Notes: generated by a model from the sequence alone, not told the origin. 64,000 bases of DNA from Schistosoma haematobium (GCF_000699445.3 NC_067195.1:59991591-60055590); one strand, 5' to 3'; positions 1 to 12,120 are shown, numbered from the stretch's first letter. Translations and numbers: made by a program.

Positions 1-430
1 TTTGTTCAAGTAACTTTTATAATAAGTTCCTTCACAAGTCCTAGCTAACTGAGTCTTGGTTGATAGTCTAAAATATAATCACTAATAAGAGTATAGAGTA
101 TAACCCTACACCGAACATATATCAATTCAAGTTTATCTTTAGTTAGAATACCACTCAGAAAAAACTAAATTATTCTAGAAGCGGTTGAACGCGAGCAAAA
201 AATCAAGTTCCCTTCTAAACATACTTGGATAATAGTATTGTACTTTACGCTATTTTTTTAAAGTACATGTGTCAAAATCCTGAATAAAGTTACCATTTGT
301 TATACGAAACTACCAAAGGTCTTGTAAAGACCGACATAGATTGTTATATGCACTGGACATTAGTGTTCACACCTAAATTCATTCTAAACCTGTAAAATTC
401 AATTGATAATGTTGATTTTCTTCTGTTTAG
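1..430 (+). other. Intron of PINCH gene, 3' part
   Basis: AT-rich sequence ending in a pyrimidine tract and TAG before the exon at 431. I see no repeat or coding signal in it. Confidence 0.6.
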
Positions 431-551
431 GTGAATTTATCATGTCAAAAGTGGTAAAAGCAATGAATCGAAGCTGGCATCCTGAATGTTTAGTCTGTGA
501 TGAATGTGGTATTCAAATTGTAAGCAAAGGATTTCAAAGACATAAAACAAG
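431..551 (+). CDS. LIMS: PINCH/LIMS adaptor, exon coding LIM2 (partial gene)
   Basis: First of four exons of a PINCH-family protein, the LIM-only adaptor that joins integrin-linked kinase and parvin at integrin adhesions. The exon begins in phase: two bases complete a Gly codon, then the frame reads EFIMSKVVKAMNRSWHPEC. Zinc ligands seen are the H-P-E-C set and the two cysteines of LVCDEC; the first C-x2-C of LIM2 must be in an upstream exon outside the window. The acceptor AG is at 429-430 after a pyrimidine-rich tract. The exon ends in a split AG|A Arg codon that joins exactly to the exon at 5060. The GEFI start and order of LIM domains match PINCH rather than paxillin or zyxin. LIM1 (the ILK-binding domain in animals) is missing only because the window starts here. 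Confidence 0.9.
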
Positions 552-557
552 GCAAGT
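552..557 (+). other. GC-AG intron donor (GCAAGT)
   Basis: The exon ends AAG and the intron starts GCAAGT, the strong consensus of the rare GC donor class. The nearby GT at 556-557 would lengthen the exon by 4 nt and break the frame into the next exon, whereas the GC donor preserves LIM2 including the final C-x2-C (CKDC) across the junction. The intron runs 552-5059 and ends in AG. Confidence 0.75.
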
Positions 558-763
558 GGAATGACAAATTTTTTTCTATATGATTCAAAAATTAACTCTT
601 TCTCATTGGCACACTGATGAATACGAAAAATAATTATTATTTACAATAAACTTACATCAGGTTATACAGTTATATGTTTAAATTTATAATCTAACGGACC
701 TGTCAGATGTAAAACGAATAAAGCTTTTGAGTACAAAATTGTCAGTAAAATAAAATTATTAAA

Positions 764-1099
764 TATCAGTATAGGGTTGTGGAGATTATTGAGTTTTTAT
801 TGAGACCATCAATCAATCAGTGTTAGACCACGATTGAAAACCTGTTAGCACTGGACGGTCATTTCGTCCTAACATGGGACTCTTCAGAGATGCACATCCA
901 CAATCCTGCTTGTGAGACTCAAACTCAGGATTTTCTGTTTCGTGTCAACGCCTAACGTCTAGATTACTAAGCCGACATCCAACGGTGTTGATTTGCACTG
1001 CTGGGGAGTCCCATACTAAAGCGAAATGGCTGTCTACTGCTTTCAAGCTTTGAATGATGGTCTAACATTGGTTGGTTCATGATCTCAATGAAACTAGTA
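764..1099 (-). mobile_element. Family-2 hammerhead SINE, foldback copy
   Basis: The left end (CAGTATAGGGTTGTGGAG) is the complement of the family's 3' tail. A minus-strand ribozyme remnant lies at 848-895 (core CTGAAGA, helix II GTCC/GGAC intact), a minus-strand tRNA-like head at about 905-985, and a second, plus-strand ribozyme remnant at 994-1046 whose core is mutated (CTGGGGA). The right end is complementary to the sequence about 30 nt in from the left end. It lies in the first PINCH intron of the window. Confidence 0.75.
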
Positions 1100-1260
1100 A
1101 TATTAAAATTACTAGTATGTTATGTTAACTTTCATATGTTTAAACTTCACATAAAATTGTTAAATCAATAATCAGAATAAATGTAGGTAATATATGGAGA
1201 GTGAGGTATAAAAATACCACTGAAAATGAAATAAAAATTTTTATCGAAAATAACACAGCA

Positions 1261-1315
1261 GAAACCAGAGAACACTAGACAACCATTTCGCCTTAATATG
1301 AGACTTCTCAACGTT
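1261..1315 (-). mobile_element. Decayed family-2 SINE fragment
   Basis: On the minus strand it reads a damaged hammerhead region (TTGAGAAGTCTCATATTAAG, then CGAAAT and a GTC-like cleavage site). Only the ribozyme segment survives. Confidence 0.5.
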
Positions 1316-2049
1316 TTGTACAAAAGTTATGGTTAGAAAGGCGTAGAGTACTAATAACTTGGGGGTTGTAATTTATAATGGCTAACTCAAAAGAGATGAT
1401 TGCAAAATTTTGTGCTTACTAATGTTGCTTGTCATCACGTCTATAAAGAAATCTTATTTGACTGAATCATCACATTATCAATAGGGTCACGCTCAAGTTA
1501 CCGTCCAGTATTCACATTCTGATACGATCAATCAATACTGATTGTCAAAGTAAATGATTTTTATTTTAACACTCATATGTTTCAGAGGTCTGCATTGTAT
1601 ATCTGTTATGGTTAAAATCTCAAGATAAATCATAGCGTTAAGTAAATCATAATAAATGTAATATTAACATATTGGTACTATTGTAGAGGCTAGTTTCCTC
1701 TATATCTGTCTCCAATAAATAGTATCCTGTTAACTGAGTATTTAATGCAGGATAAATTATAGATTTACTCAAGATTATTTAAAAGCCTGAACACCAGTTA
1801 TAGAGATAATTTATTGTTAAAGATTGGTAAAATCCACAAGCGTACAGGGTAACCAAGAGTGTGTGTTATAAATCCATATGTCATTTTGAGTGTTAATCAA
1901 GTATGGATAAATTATTGATTGTCTGTGTATTACAACCAATAAGAGAAAAGATTAAAGATTGATGTGCATTCATGTGCTCAATCAAACTCACACAGAAAAT
2001 TACATAGTGGATTAAGTGTGTAAATTACAGTGAGCAAATAAATAATACA

Positions 2050-2290
2050 TTAGTTGAATGGTCCACCAGGGTGCTTGGTACCTGTGTGGTTGCGCCACAG
2101 GATTGATTTGTACTATTCAGATTGTAGCGTTAAAGCCTATACGGTGTCTGGTTCTCCGGCTAAACGGGGTTGAGCTGTACTGTTTGGGTTGTCACGTGAA
2201 CGTACAGATGGTGTCTGGTTCTCCTGAAAACCAATGTAAAAGTACCCTGGCCCACAATGGTATATTATATAACTGTGAAATATGATAGTT
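2050..2290. other. GC-richer intronic segment, unidentified repeat-like
   Basis: The segment is distinctly less AT-rich than its surroundings and contains the direct repeat GGTGTCTGGTTCTCC twice within about 70 bp. A 75-codon open frame crosses it on the + strand, but I recognise no protein. It probably belongs to an old mobile element. Confidence 0.3.
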
Positions 2291-2875
2291 GAATGGGCTT
2301 ACTACACTATAAAGTGTTTCTTTCAAGCAATCTTTTTAAGTTATAAATAGAATTATTATATTTTCATTAATTATTGAATGTCACATGGCTCCATTTCTTT
2401 GTTGATTTATGAACTAGATTTTATTATCATTTAAGTACATTATATGATCATGTATGTATACATTTAGCTTTAATTGTATACATTAACTAAGTATACATAT
2501 ATAAACACATTAATATTCCTTTAAAAGTGTAAGTACACATTTCAATATCTTTCATTAAAGCAACAAAATGACTTCAATCAACTCCTTTTTATACCAAACT
2601 ATTAGTATAAACTAGATAAATTTATCAAATTCACAATAGAATGAATCAAAATCCAAGATAAATGTTTATTTAAATGGTGTGTATTTCAGTAAAAGAAAAA
2701 AAACAAAGTTTATTTAAATGAAACACAGAAAGCTTTCCAAGAAAAAAATGCATTTGTATATTTACACATAATGTTTCACTTCATTTCATCTAGTTTTGTT
2801 ACTGTAGTAATAAAAATCAAAGATTAATAACTGACGTATATTGATTTCATGATAAACATCGTATATTATCAATAT

Positions 2876-3210
2876 CAGTATAGGGTTGTAGAGAATATTA
2901 AGTTTTTGATTGAGATCATGAACTGATTGAAGGACTGGATGGCCGTTTCGTCCTATTGTGCGCATCCACGATCCCGCTCGCGAGACTCGAAGCTAGGGCT
3001 TTCAGTCTCGCACACGAGTGCTTAACCTCTAGACAACTGAGCTGGCAGGCATCCAACGGTATTTATGTCTAGCTTCGTGAATGAATTCTCGGAGTTCTAA
3101 TGAGAAGCTGTGACTAGTGGAGCTGATCCGTGTTGAATAGAGACAGGTATCTACCTCAGTACAATAGAAGATAGTCGTGCAACTTCGTGGATTGATTAAG
3201 GTTAGACATC
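2876..3210 (-). mobile_element. Family-2 SINE, near full-length single unit
   Basis: Flanked by the 8-bp direct repeat ATCAATAT (2868-2875 and 3211-3218). Read on the minus strand it has a leader ending in a GAAGCTAGACATAAATACC-like stretch, a tRNA-like head with an A-box region near 3035 and a B-box-like segment near 2990, then CGAAACGGCCATCCAGT and the tail ending CCTATACTG. The 5' half of the ribozyme core is deleted, so it cannot self-cleave. This is the best example of an unduplicated unit (335 bp). Confidence 0.75.
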
Positions 3211-3478
3211 ATCAATATATTTGTTTTTGAATTTAGGGTATTTCATAGTCATGTAAAAAAAAGAAAATGAAATATAGTCTTTTATGACTTGACATATTAA
3301 ATTACGAAAAAGTGATTAGACTCGGTTTCAAATATTTTGAAAATAAACAGAACATCGAGTGTTACAATGATTAAAATGTTTGAAATTTCAATAGTTTTGT
3401 GCAATTGGATTCCTCAGTCACAGTCATCTACCATCAAATTTATCAGAACATAATAAAGCGAAAATAATGGCGGTATAT

Positions 3479-3552
3479 TACTTACTTACTTACGCCTGCT
3501 ACTCCTCGTGAAGTAGCATAGGCCGCTCACCAGCATTCTCCATCCAACCCTG
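3479..3552 (-). mobile_element. 74-bp RTE retrotransposon 3' scrap with target duplication
   Basis: On the minus strand this is the last ~60 nt of the RTE element followed by its GTAAGTAAGTAA tail. It is bounded by the perfect 13-bp duplication AATGGCGGTATAT at 3466-3478 and 3553-3565, so it is a complete, extremely 5'-truncated insertion and not a remnant of something longer. Confidence 0.85.
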
Positions 3553-3565
3553 AATGGCGGTATAT

Positions 3566-4794
3566 ACAAATGAGAATATAAATAAAATATATGAAAATAC
3601 CTGACACTAATTCTTCTAGTTAACACATGAACTAAATACTTCTCATAAAAAAACATGTTTCTGTAAAGCAAAATGCGTCATTCAATCCTTAAGAAATAAA
3701 CTAATTGTATCAACTCATAGTTGGTCGATTAAAGAAAGGAACTTAATATCCCTGGAACCAAAACAGAATGTCAACTGAAATAAAATTGCTATCAATAAGG
3801 AGATAATGAAAATAGAAGTAGTGCAATTTGGAAAATACAGTTGTAAGTAAATATAACCCATAACCTTATCTTAGATCCTCTTCTAATCATGGTCCACAAA
3901 AATAGATTGACGAGAAAGATAACTTTATGTTTGAGATAAAGTCAAATGTTAGTGTCATGTAGAATGTGAATAGGAAGAATGTTCTCACTCATAAGCATAC
4001 ATACACACAAACATGAAGTTATCGTGGTAAATCAGTATTATTTGGATAAGTATTTGAAGCTACCTAATATTCTGTAATTGTTTACTGCTATCTTAGAGCT
4101 TCTAAGAATTACACATTCATGTACTCGCTATATAATGGATCGTTTAATTTCAAAATACTCATAAACAATAATGTTACATTTAATTCTAGTAATTTCAAGA
4201 TTATTCTTATATTTCGGCATTATGCTTACTTGAAAATATTGTAGAGAAACGAATTTCAAAGTAGCCTTCTATGAATCAATCCTCAATTCATCGTGGCAGT
4301 ATATCTTACAGATTATATATGATTTCTAATGACTGATATGATATATAAACATATAGGATATTGCCTCAGAATTCACTAGCTTGTTGTAAATAAACCTCAT
4401 CGATGATAGTTTTTCTTTTTTACATTAACTTATAGGTCATTTTTTTCAGATGATAAGATTCAATCTGCTAATTCAGCAAGTTGAAAGATGTACCACTTGG
4501 AAGATATTAGTCGTTAACACGTTTTCAAAACATTTTTAATCATTTACTTAGTCTACTTAGCTAACTATTTTGTTATGTAAACATCTTATATAAATCCATG
4601 TGTTCCTTTAAACCTAATTTTAATCATTTTTTTTCGATGATGCAGTTGGCAACTGACTCTCAAATCTACATTTTTCCACGTTCTTAAACTTGTTTGTTTT
4701 AACAATTATGAACAATACTTCAGTAAGGTATCATTACCAAGGTGTGACTTGATAATTTCAAATATATTGAGCATTGAACAAATTGTTATGATTA
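3566..4794. other. Intron sequence, nothing recognised
   Basis: AT-rich with no supported repeat, exon or RNA. Confidence 0.5.
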
Positions 4795-4945
4795 AAAATA
4801 ATATATTTGTAATATCCCAAAGAGCAGAAAAATGAGATTTTCTGACATTTCATGACTTAATGTAAGCCACTTCTTCAGAAAATAAATAACTAAACGTCAC
4901 AAAATCTAATTATTCTACTCATTGGAATGATTTTAGTATCTTAAA
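4795..4945. repeat. Small foldback (terminal inverted repeat) element
   Basis: The left arm, starting CCCAAAGAGCAGAAAAATGA, is an imperfect inverted match to the right arm near 4895-4930 (reverse complement CCAATGAGTAGAATAATTAG). The loop contains CATGACTTAATGTAAGCCAC. A second member lies at 16610-16780. No coding capacity. Confidence 0.55.
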
Positions 4946-5059
4946 GCCTATTTCGTATAAATAGTAGATACCTGTAATGTTTAGTTTTCTTGATAAATGA
5001 TTGTGTTCTGCAATATTTTAATATAATAACCATTGTGTATTTTAATGAATTTCTGATAG

Positions 5060-5308
5060 AATCCTGTGTAAAGATTGTTGGTCTGTTATATGTCAAGAAT
5101 TAGTTGGATATCACATATGTCAAACATGTAATGAACCAATTGAATTAAATAAACACATCAAATTTATGGGTGATTTTCATCATCCACATCATTTTCATTG
5201 TTATGATTGTGATCAAGAACTTGGTATGGATGCACATGAACGTGGTGGTGAATTATATTGTCTTAAATGTTTCAGTCGTTCTGGTGTATCAATATGCTCA
5301 GCATGCAG
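5060..5308 (+). CDS. LIMS: PINCH/LIMS exon: end of LIM2, all of LIM3, start of LIM4
   Basis: Reads R-ILCKDCW (last zinc pair of LIM2), then LIM3 with ligands C-x2-C in HICQTC, H-x2-H in the HHPHH cluster, CYDC, and CLKC, then SICSAC, the first zinc pair of LIM4. Acceptor AG is at 5058-5059 and the donor GTAAAC at 5309. The frame is open throughout and both split codons (AG|A, Arg) agree with the neighbouring exons. The linker between LIM2 and LIM3 is short and keeps the C-x-x-C spacing of animal PINCH. LIM3 is well conserved, so this is a functional gene and not a pseudogene. Confidence 0.92.
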
Positions 5309-5944
5309 GTAAACAAATAATTGTTGCAATTTTTTCTTAAATATTAGATTAATTTCAGATAAATTTTGTTCTTTTCAAGTTTGGATAATAACAATTACAT
5401 ATGAGTAAAAGAAAACTCTGAATGTATAGAAATTGATTTGACTTTTGAAGTAATTAGACCGTTTGATAAATTTTGATCGTTTAGTAAAAAGTTGAAGATT
5501 TTCATTCCTACATAAAATGGAGAAGGTTAGATTCACTCTTTATTAATACGACCAAACAATAGATATTTAGTTTAGTCTCAATGAATGATTAATTGGTTTT
5601 CCAAAAATTTGATACATTTTATATGAAGAAAATTCAATGTAAGATCTACTGGTTTGTATAGTATGAATAATTCAGTTAGGAAAAATGTAGCTTTGTTAAA
5701 TAAAATAGTGAGAGGTTAGAAAATAAAGTAAAGGACAGTAGATCAAGAGTTCAAATTTAATTTCAGGGACATTTTAATCTACTGCAAACATATTGTATTT
5801 TATCATAATCAGTCATTACCGATATTGTATTAGTCCAATAAAACGTTAGACAGTGCTGTAATGAATATATAAAAACCGAAGACAAGATTCCAGATTTATT
5901 CGTTTACTCATTCAGTTCACATTTAAAAATGACTTATTGTAAAT

Positions 5945-6075
5945 GCACAATGCTAAGGAGTCTCATATTAGGATGAAACGGCCGTCCAGTACTTTCAGGT
6001 TTTCTATGGAGGTCTAGCTTCAATTGATTCATGGATTCAATTATTAAATTACTACAATCTCCACAAAATCACTCT
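5945..6075 (+). mobile_element. Family-2 SINE, 5'-truncated 3' half
   Basis: Starts inside the ribozyme (GCACAATGCTAAGGAG, core damaged), continues through GGATGAAACGGCCGTCCAGT and the tail AATCTCCACAAAATC. The tRNA-like head is missing. Lies in the 1.9-kb PINCH intron 5309-7226. Confidence 0.7.
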
Positions 6076-7226
6076 CTGTTTAGCAACATGTATTAATGAA
6101 AGAATAAACTGTTAAACAAAACTTTTAATTATTTCTATGCTACTTTTGGACTAATAAAAATACAGGTAGGATTAGAAATTTTTCTTTAAGATTTAATGAT
6201 AGAGATGTTCTGTTATGTTTAGACACCTGTGAACCATAGACAGTTTTGTAATCCAGATAATTATTAATCATATAATACGGATCTGAGACAGTGAAGCCTT
6301 ATTTTCACAAAAAATTGATATGTGACACGATAAGAATTTCGTTTCTATTTACACTCATTTTTATCAATCTTTAAAAAAAGATGTTTCAGACTGTTGTTTT
6401 TCAGGACAATGAACGTTGGCATTACTTTTAAAATTTTACGCTAACACATTGAAGTAGTTGTCTTTCTACCAAATGACTTGGTAACATAATATAGTTTAGG
6501 CTTAGATCGGGAAAAATGAAACGGTGAATATGTTTTATACTTCCTTAATATTTGAATCAATGCAGTTATCAAGAACTTAAAAAGGATAACTATGCAACGG
6601 ATTTTATATAGTAGTGTTTAAAGGTCTCCAGCATAATATGTAAATATTTTCATTGTCCTGAATAACCATTACGTTATTTTGAGTGACTGGTACCTATGGG
6701 AATCGTCAAAACACTAGATTTTTTCTCCCTTAACTCACACCTATCTGTGCTTATGTAATTGGTTGGAAAATTAGATCACTGAAGATTGCTTGTTTTATGT
6801 TATCATTGACATTTTACGTTTTGAACACATGAAAGATTCAATTTTATTATCAAACATCTGCTACTGTGTGTAGTACTAGCACGTAAGAAGATTGTGCAAA
6901 AGACACTTTTTTCCTATTTATGACTGTTTAACAGAATTTAACTACGGTTAATGTTCAGAAATGAAGGATTAGTAGTCGGTTCTTGAGCTGAATTCTTATC
7001 TTTGAGCAATAGTACTTCATACTTTGAATACTTAGTATATAAATGAACGTATAAATTCATAGTCACTAATTGCTTCTTCCGACACGAATATTTGTTAATT
7101 AATTGATACGGTTTTTGAAATTCATGGAATGATATGCTTTAGATTTCACTAAGAATGTTTAGTTGTGGAAACATACTGTGTCAGTTACATTTAGTTACTT
7201 TTCTTCACTTTGTTTCTTTAATTTAG
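6076..7226. other. PINCH intron, nothing recognised
   Basis: AT-rich sequence without recognisable repeats or coding segments up to the acceptor at 7226. Confidence 0.5.
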
Positions 7227-7499
7227 ACGTCCGATTGAGGGTCGTATAGTTTGGGCACTTGGTAAAGTTTGGCATGTTGAACATTTTGTATGTCATCACT
7301 GTGAAATACCATTTATGGGTAGTAGGTTTTATGAGTGGCAAGGACACGCCTACTGCCTAATACATTATCAATCTAGAATTGGAAGTGTCTGTCATATATG
7401 TGCGAAACCGGTTACTGGTATATTGGTTAAATTTACTAATAAAATTTATTGCCCTGAACACTTTCTTTGTTCACTATGTGACAGAAAATTAGATGAAAA
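7227..7499 (+). CDS. LIMS: PINCH/LIMS exon: LIM4 and most of LIM5
   Basis: Reads RRPIEGRIVWALGKVWHVEH, the most PINCH-like stretch in the window, with zinc ligands WHVEH, CHHC and CLIH. LIM5 starts at SVCHIC and continues through the CPEH and CSLC ligands to LDEK. In vertebrate PINCH, LIM4 binds an SH3 domain of Nck2 and LIM5 contacts Rsu-1; that role is known for the family and only inferred here. Acceptor is TTTAG at 7222-7226; donor GTAAGT starts at 7500. The last codon is split (AA|A, Lys) and joins the exon at 11580. Confidence 0.93.
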
Positions 7500-8519
7500 G
7501 TAAGTGGATACATTGATTTTTTTTATTTTAAAGTTCTTTTCAAATAACTGATAACCTAGGAAGATTACACCCTTCAAACTAATGAGCTTGAAATAAACTG
7601 AATTGTGCTTATATGATATTGCTTTCCAACAATAATAATTCTACTTAATAATGTATTAAGTAGATTGAAGAAAGATTATTTCCTTTTATAGCCATACTGT
7701 TTGACCTGACCTTTAAAAGTTAATCTGCTTTGAGTATAAGTATATAACTTTGATTTTCAAAGACTATTTCGGCAGCTCTTTTGGGAAGCTATGACCGATA
7801 GATTTCCAAAATGTTAGGTGTGAGACACTTATCAATGATAATAGGTATATGAGCAAAACGACAAACTGATTGAAGATAGAAATATTAACCACTGACTGCC
7901 AGTTCAGTATCTTGAAGTAATACAGTCACTACAAGAATTAAAACTATAAGTTCATTTTCTGGTATGGACGTAAATGAGCACTAAAATCAACAGTACTAAA
8001 AACAAATATCCGTCTCTTGCTTCCTGATTTTAGATGGTTGTCTAAGGTCAGTCAGTGTTATCAATTACCAAATATAACTTCATTTATTAATTACTTATGG
8101 AAAACGTAAATTATATCAAAAATAAAACATCTGACTAAAACTAGACTTTATCAAATGTAAATGGATATTTGTTAACACTTTATTGACTAGTCTAACAGTT
8201 ACTGATATATGAGTGTGTGGAAGACAACAATAATAAAATAAAAACCGTCAGTTAGCTCAATAAAATAGTTCTAGAGTTTCACCTGTCAATCTGATCTAAC
8301 ATTCTATTCATATAACATGATAACTTTAATTTGAATGCAAAATTTGGTATAAAATGTATTCATGTTTCATGACAACATTATGTGTATATGCTTAATCATC
8401 CAACCCTCTGTGCTGTGTAGACGAAGCCAAAGAACACGACTACAGTGGCGAACATTTTTATTTATAAACTGTAAATCTCGGTGGAAACAAGAAGAGCTTA
8501 CTAAGAATCTAAGACAAGA
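7500..8519. other. Start of PINCH intron 7500-11579, nothing recognised
   Basis: AT-rich, no supported feature before the retrotransposon at 8520. Confidence 0.5.
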
Positions 8520-10866
8520 TTGTTTTCTTCATTGCGCTCGTCACTTTCCATGGAGGAGCACTGACCACCTACCAGGCTTCTCAAACCAATTCTGTCCTCG
8601 GCTCTTCTTACAAATGATCCCAGTTAATTTTCATTCTTTTAATAACTGCTTCTCATTTTTGTCGTAGTGCTTACTTTAGTCATCCAATTTTCCGTTTCCC
8701 TTCAAGATTACAAGTTAGTGCTTGCATCATGATGCAGTTTCGTGATTTCCGTAATATTTGTCCCATCCACTTTTGAAGTCTTTTCCTAATTTCCTCCTCA
8801 GCTGGAACCGGGTTAGTTCTCCTTCACAGTAGGCTGTTGCTGATGGTATCCAACCAACGGTCATTGAGTATCATACGTAGACAACTGTTTATAAATACTT
8901 ATACATGTTTGACGATGATTGTGGTAGTTATACAACTTTCATCTCTGTACAGTCGAACTGTCTTGAAGTTCATATTGAAGATTCTTACTCTGGTGTTGGT
9001 TAACAGTTGTTTTGAGTTCCATATGTTCTTCAACTGTCGGAATGCTGCATTTGATTTGCCAATCCCTGTATTTACGTCTTCATCGGGTCCTCCACGTTCA
9101 TTGATGATGCTGTTCAGATACGTGAAACTTTCCACCTGTTCCGGAGTTTCTCCATCAAGGATGAATGAGTTGACGTTCTCTTTGTTGTAATTGAGGATGT
9201 TGGTTTTTTCCTTGTGTATGTTTGTATGCTGCCGCTACACTGGCTGTTTTCATCTGCATTTGTTTCTTTGTATCTGACAGAAGAGCTAGATCCAATCTGT
9301 CCATCGTATTCTGTGCTTCAGGTCAGATGTGGAGGTCTTCATAATCCAGTCAACAGTAGTGTGGTGCATGTGTAGTTTAGATATTTGCTCATGTTTCGTT
9401 TCTTTGGTATCGTGATGAGGTGTCCTTCCGTCCAGTCTGTCCGTGGCACTTGTTCCTCCTCCCAAATCTTCCTGAACGTGGAGCATGTTTGCAGTTGCCT
9501 CTATGTCTCACTTTAGTGCTTCAGCTGGTATGTTGTCTCAATCTGCTGCTTTCCCAATCTTGATTTATGTGATGGCCATCTTGATTTTTTTTATCGCTGA
9601 TGGAGTGACACCTACAAAACGGCTGTAGGTGCTGTTTCGGTATCTGATGAATTCAATGGAGCTGGTCTGTTCAACAGTTCATCGAAATATTCCACCCATC
9701 TATTCCTCTGTTCTTGAATCTCAGTGATTGTCTTGACGTTTACATCCCTGACTGATCGCTCTGGTTTACTATATTTCCCAGTCGTCTGATTTTTTCTTCT
9801 CTTGCAGCTTTTTTCACTGTCGTCGCTGGTTCTTCCATGTGTATCTGCTTGTCAGCCCTGATACTCCTCTTCACTCGCTTGTTTGGTTCTGCGTATTCAG
9901 CTTGTGCCTCGACTTTCTTTGTTCTTGTTCAGCCGTTGTTAATTGCTGTCTTCTTGTTCTTCCTTTCTTGAATCGTATCCAGGGTTTCGATAGAGACCCA
10001 ACCTTCATGATTATGATTGTTGCGGCCCAGCATCCCCCGACACGTTGAAGTTAATGCTTTTTAACCCCTCTTCCGGTTGTCTTCCATAGTAGCCTCCTCT
10101 TTGTTGTGTAGATCTCGTCCCATAATATATTCATAACCGCTGTTGTGCACCCAGACCTTGGCGTCTAGATCTCCCATCTGGATGGTCAGGTACTTTCCTG
10201 AGCATTTCTGTATGATTAATTGCAACCTCTCGTAAAACTGATCTTTATCATCTTCGTTGTTATCACTGTTGTGTGCATAACATTGGATAACATTCATTGC
10301 GATCCCCTCCTTCTTCCTTTTGAATGATGCTTTGGTGATCCTGGTCCATGAGATTCCCATACTGTACGTGCTTTATGTGCTTCTTTGGACAGCATCAGAG
10401 CAACTCCCTGTGTGTGTGGAGCATTTTGTTATCCGTGACCAGTGTACCACCACATCTATCCAGAATCTATCCTTTTCTATCCAGCTTAAGTTCAATGGGT
10501 TTTAGTGATTCCAAGCACCACCAAGTTGCATCTCCTCATTTCCGTTGCTGTTTGACTGATCCTTCCGTTCTCCCATACTGTCCGGATATTCTATATACCT
10601 ATAAAAATGGTTTCTTTGGTGTTTAGAAGGGCTATCAGCCTAGTGACTTTCAAAGAATATCGGTTTTCATCATATGGTGTCATAATTGTTCCTTCGACTC
10701 CCAGGGCGGAGTTTAAATGGTTTAATTTGTTTATTCTGGTTAGTGTTTTTTTAACTAGGTTGTTTTCTACGGGATAGGATTGTCGACCCGTTATTTTAAC
10801 TCTCCTCCTTTGCCCGGTCTTGGGACCGTCAGTAGCCCAAGAAGAGCTACAAGAGGACTTTTTGTA
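8520..10866 (-). mobile_element. Decayed RTE-clade non-LTR retrotransposon with internal deletions
   Basis: Minus-oriented copy inside a PINCH intron. From right to left: 5' leader (10640-10866); endonuclease start, where the usual G-T-W-N-x-R-T motif has become GI*NIRT; endonuclease body at 10061-10360 (MNVIQCYAH, then IQMGDLDAKV, the family's MGDLNAKV motif); linker region; start of the RT (about 9400-9480, WEED-like segment); then the post-RT domain with ESFTYLNSIINERGG and [18 protein letters not shown] (8899-9135); and the GTGGAGGAGCACTGACC-like 3' end near 8550. The C-terminal endonuclease and the RT catalytic core (including FADD) are deleted and the frame is broken many times, so it is dead. 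Same family as the copies at 26.7 and 45.8 kb; the clade assignment (RTE, like schistosome SR2/Perere-3) is from memory. Confidence 0.85.
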
Positions 10867-11579
10867 CATGATAGCTGGTAACTAGTATCAGGGGATATTT
10901 TAACTCAAAAGAAACAACTTAACAAATGTAGATATTTGTTCATAGTTTTAAATTTTGGGACAAATAAACATACTTTGATGATGAAGTTTTTACCCATTCA
11001 CTGATTGATAATTGCCAATATACATTAGACTGGCCAATTACTTAGTATATTTAAATGAAATTTGAAGTGATTTAATATAAAAAAATTATTATATGCCATT
11101 AAACTTCGTAGGTCATAGGCTAAAAAATCTTCTCTATGTTAGTTAAGATTCGCAAAATCCAGTTATAAAGAAGTAAAATTTTGGTCTGACTGATCGCCGT
11201 TAATTCATACTTGAGAGTTACTTTTATACAGAAGATCTTAGACTTTAAAATTACATAAAAGATTAGGCGAGACTACAGTTTATGAACTACCTTTAGGCGA
11301 TGCTAAAGGGACCTTGAGAGTGTCCATCTAATAACCAGGACCAAACGAGGGTTATAAACCTGTATGAGGAATTAAAATTATGATTTACAGTTGATGATTA
11401 AGTTTAAGAATTAGATTTAAGGTTTTCATCACTAACTGACATCAGCTATTATGCCAAAACTCTATTTAGCTAAATGAATGAGTGAACTTTGTGCCAAAAC
11501 CCGAGACCTGATATCTTATACCTAATTTAGTCGTTCACAAATTTACTCAATATGAATATTTTATTTCATATTTATTTAG
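10867..11579. other. End of PINCH intron, nothing recognised
   Basis: AT-rich, ending in TATTTATTTAG at the acceptor for the terminal exon. Confidence 0.5.
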
Positions 11580-11703
11580 ATCCAAACTTTATGAAATCGA
11601 TTTGAAACCAGTATGTAAAGATTGTTATGATAAATTACCAATACAGTGGAAAAAGATTCTGGCAAAAATTCATCGTGCAGATAGAAAAAAATGGAGTAAT
11701 TAA
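11580..11703 (+). CDS. LIMS: PINCH/LIMS terminal coding exon
   Basis: Completes LIM5 (SKLYEIDLKPVCKDC) and ends with a basic tail rich in Lys and Arg, finishing at KKWSN and a TAA stop at 11701-11703. Acceptor AG is at 11578-11579. The end falls where animal PINCH proteins end, shortly after LIM5, so the C-terminus is complete. The basic tail is typical of the family, where it has been linked to ILK-complex assembly and nuclear localisation; I infer nothing beyond conservation. Together the four exons give about 255 residues, against about 325-340 for full-length PINCH. Confidence 0.92.
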
Positions 11704-12120
11704 TGATTATTTGTATATTCATAAAAAATGTAACAAGTTTACATTTATTCCGTACAATCATTTAAGGAAACCATTTCAAACAGTTGACATATATATATAT
11801 ATATAACCTACATTTGAGTCGACTATTCAATGTTTTAACAGGATTTTATTTTCTATAATATTCTATTCAAAACTGTATACATAGTTTTCACTGTCATACT
11901 TCTATATTCTGATTAACCTGTAATGTAATTAAGTAATGGATGATAATCAAAGCAATTCATTCTATTTGTTTTCTGTGTAGTGCTTGTTGTGATATCGATT
12001 AGCAAACAATGTTGACAAGAGAAAAATTACTTGAGTCGTCATTATATTCAAATTAATGGTGTACAGTTTTTCATGTGATATTATTCAATTAATCAAAATA
12101 AAAGCTGAACTTAAACAAAG
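11704..12120 (+). terminator. 3' UTR of PINCH gene with poly(A) signal
   Basis: AT-rich sequence follows the stop codon. An AATAAA hexamer at 12097-12102 gives a 3' UTR of roughly 400 nt. A short TA repeat lies at about 11790-11806. No other gene-like signal is seen. Confidence 0.55.

Noticed and set aside
2058..2285. Extra PINCH exon (Cys-rich frame in the first intron)
   Set aside because: Cysteine spacing does not fit a LIM domain, and the flanking exons already join in frame without it.
8362..9190. Plus-strand frames of 101 and 117 codons
   Set aside because: Antisense to, or at the edge of, the minus-strand RTE copy; the meaningful reading is on the minus strand.
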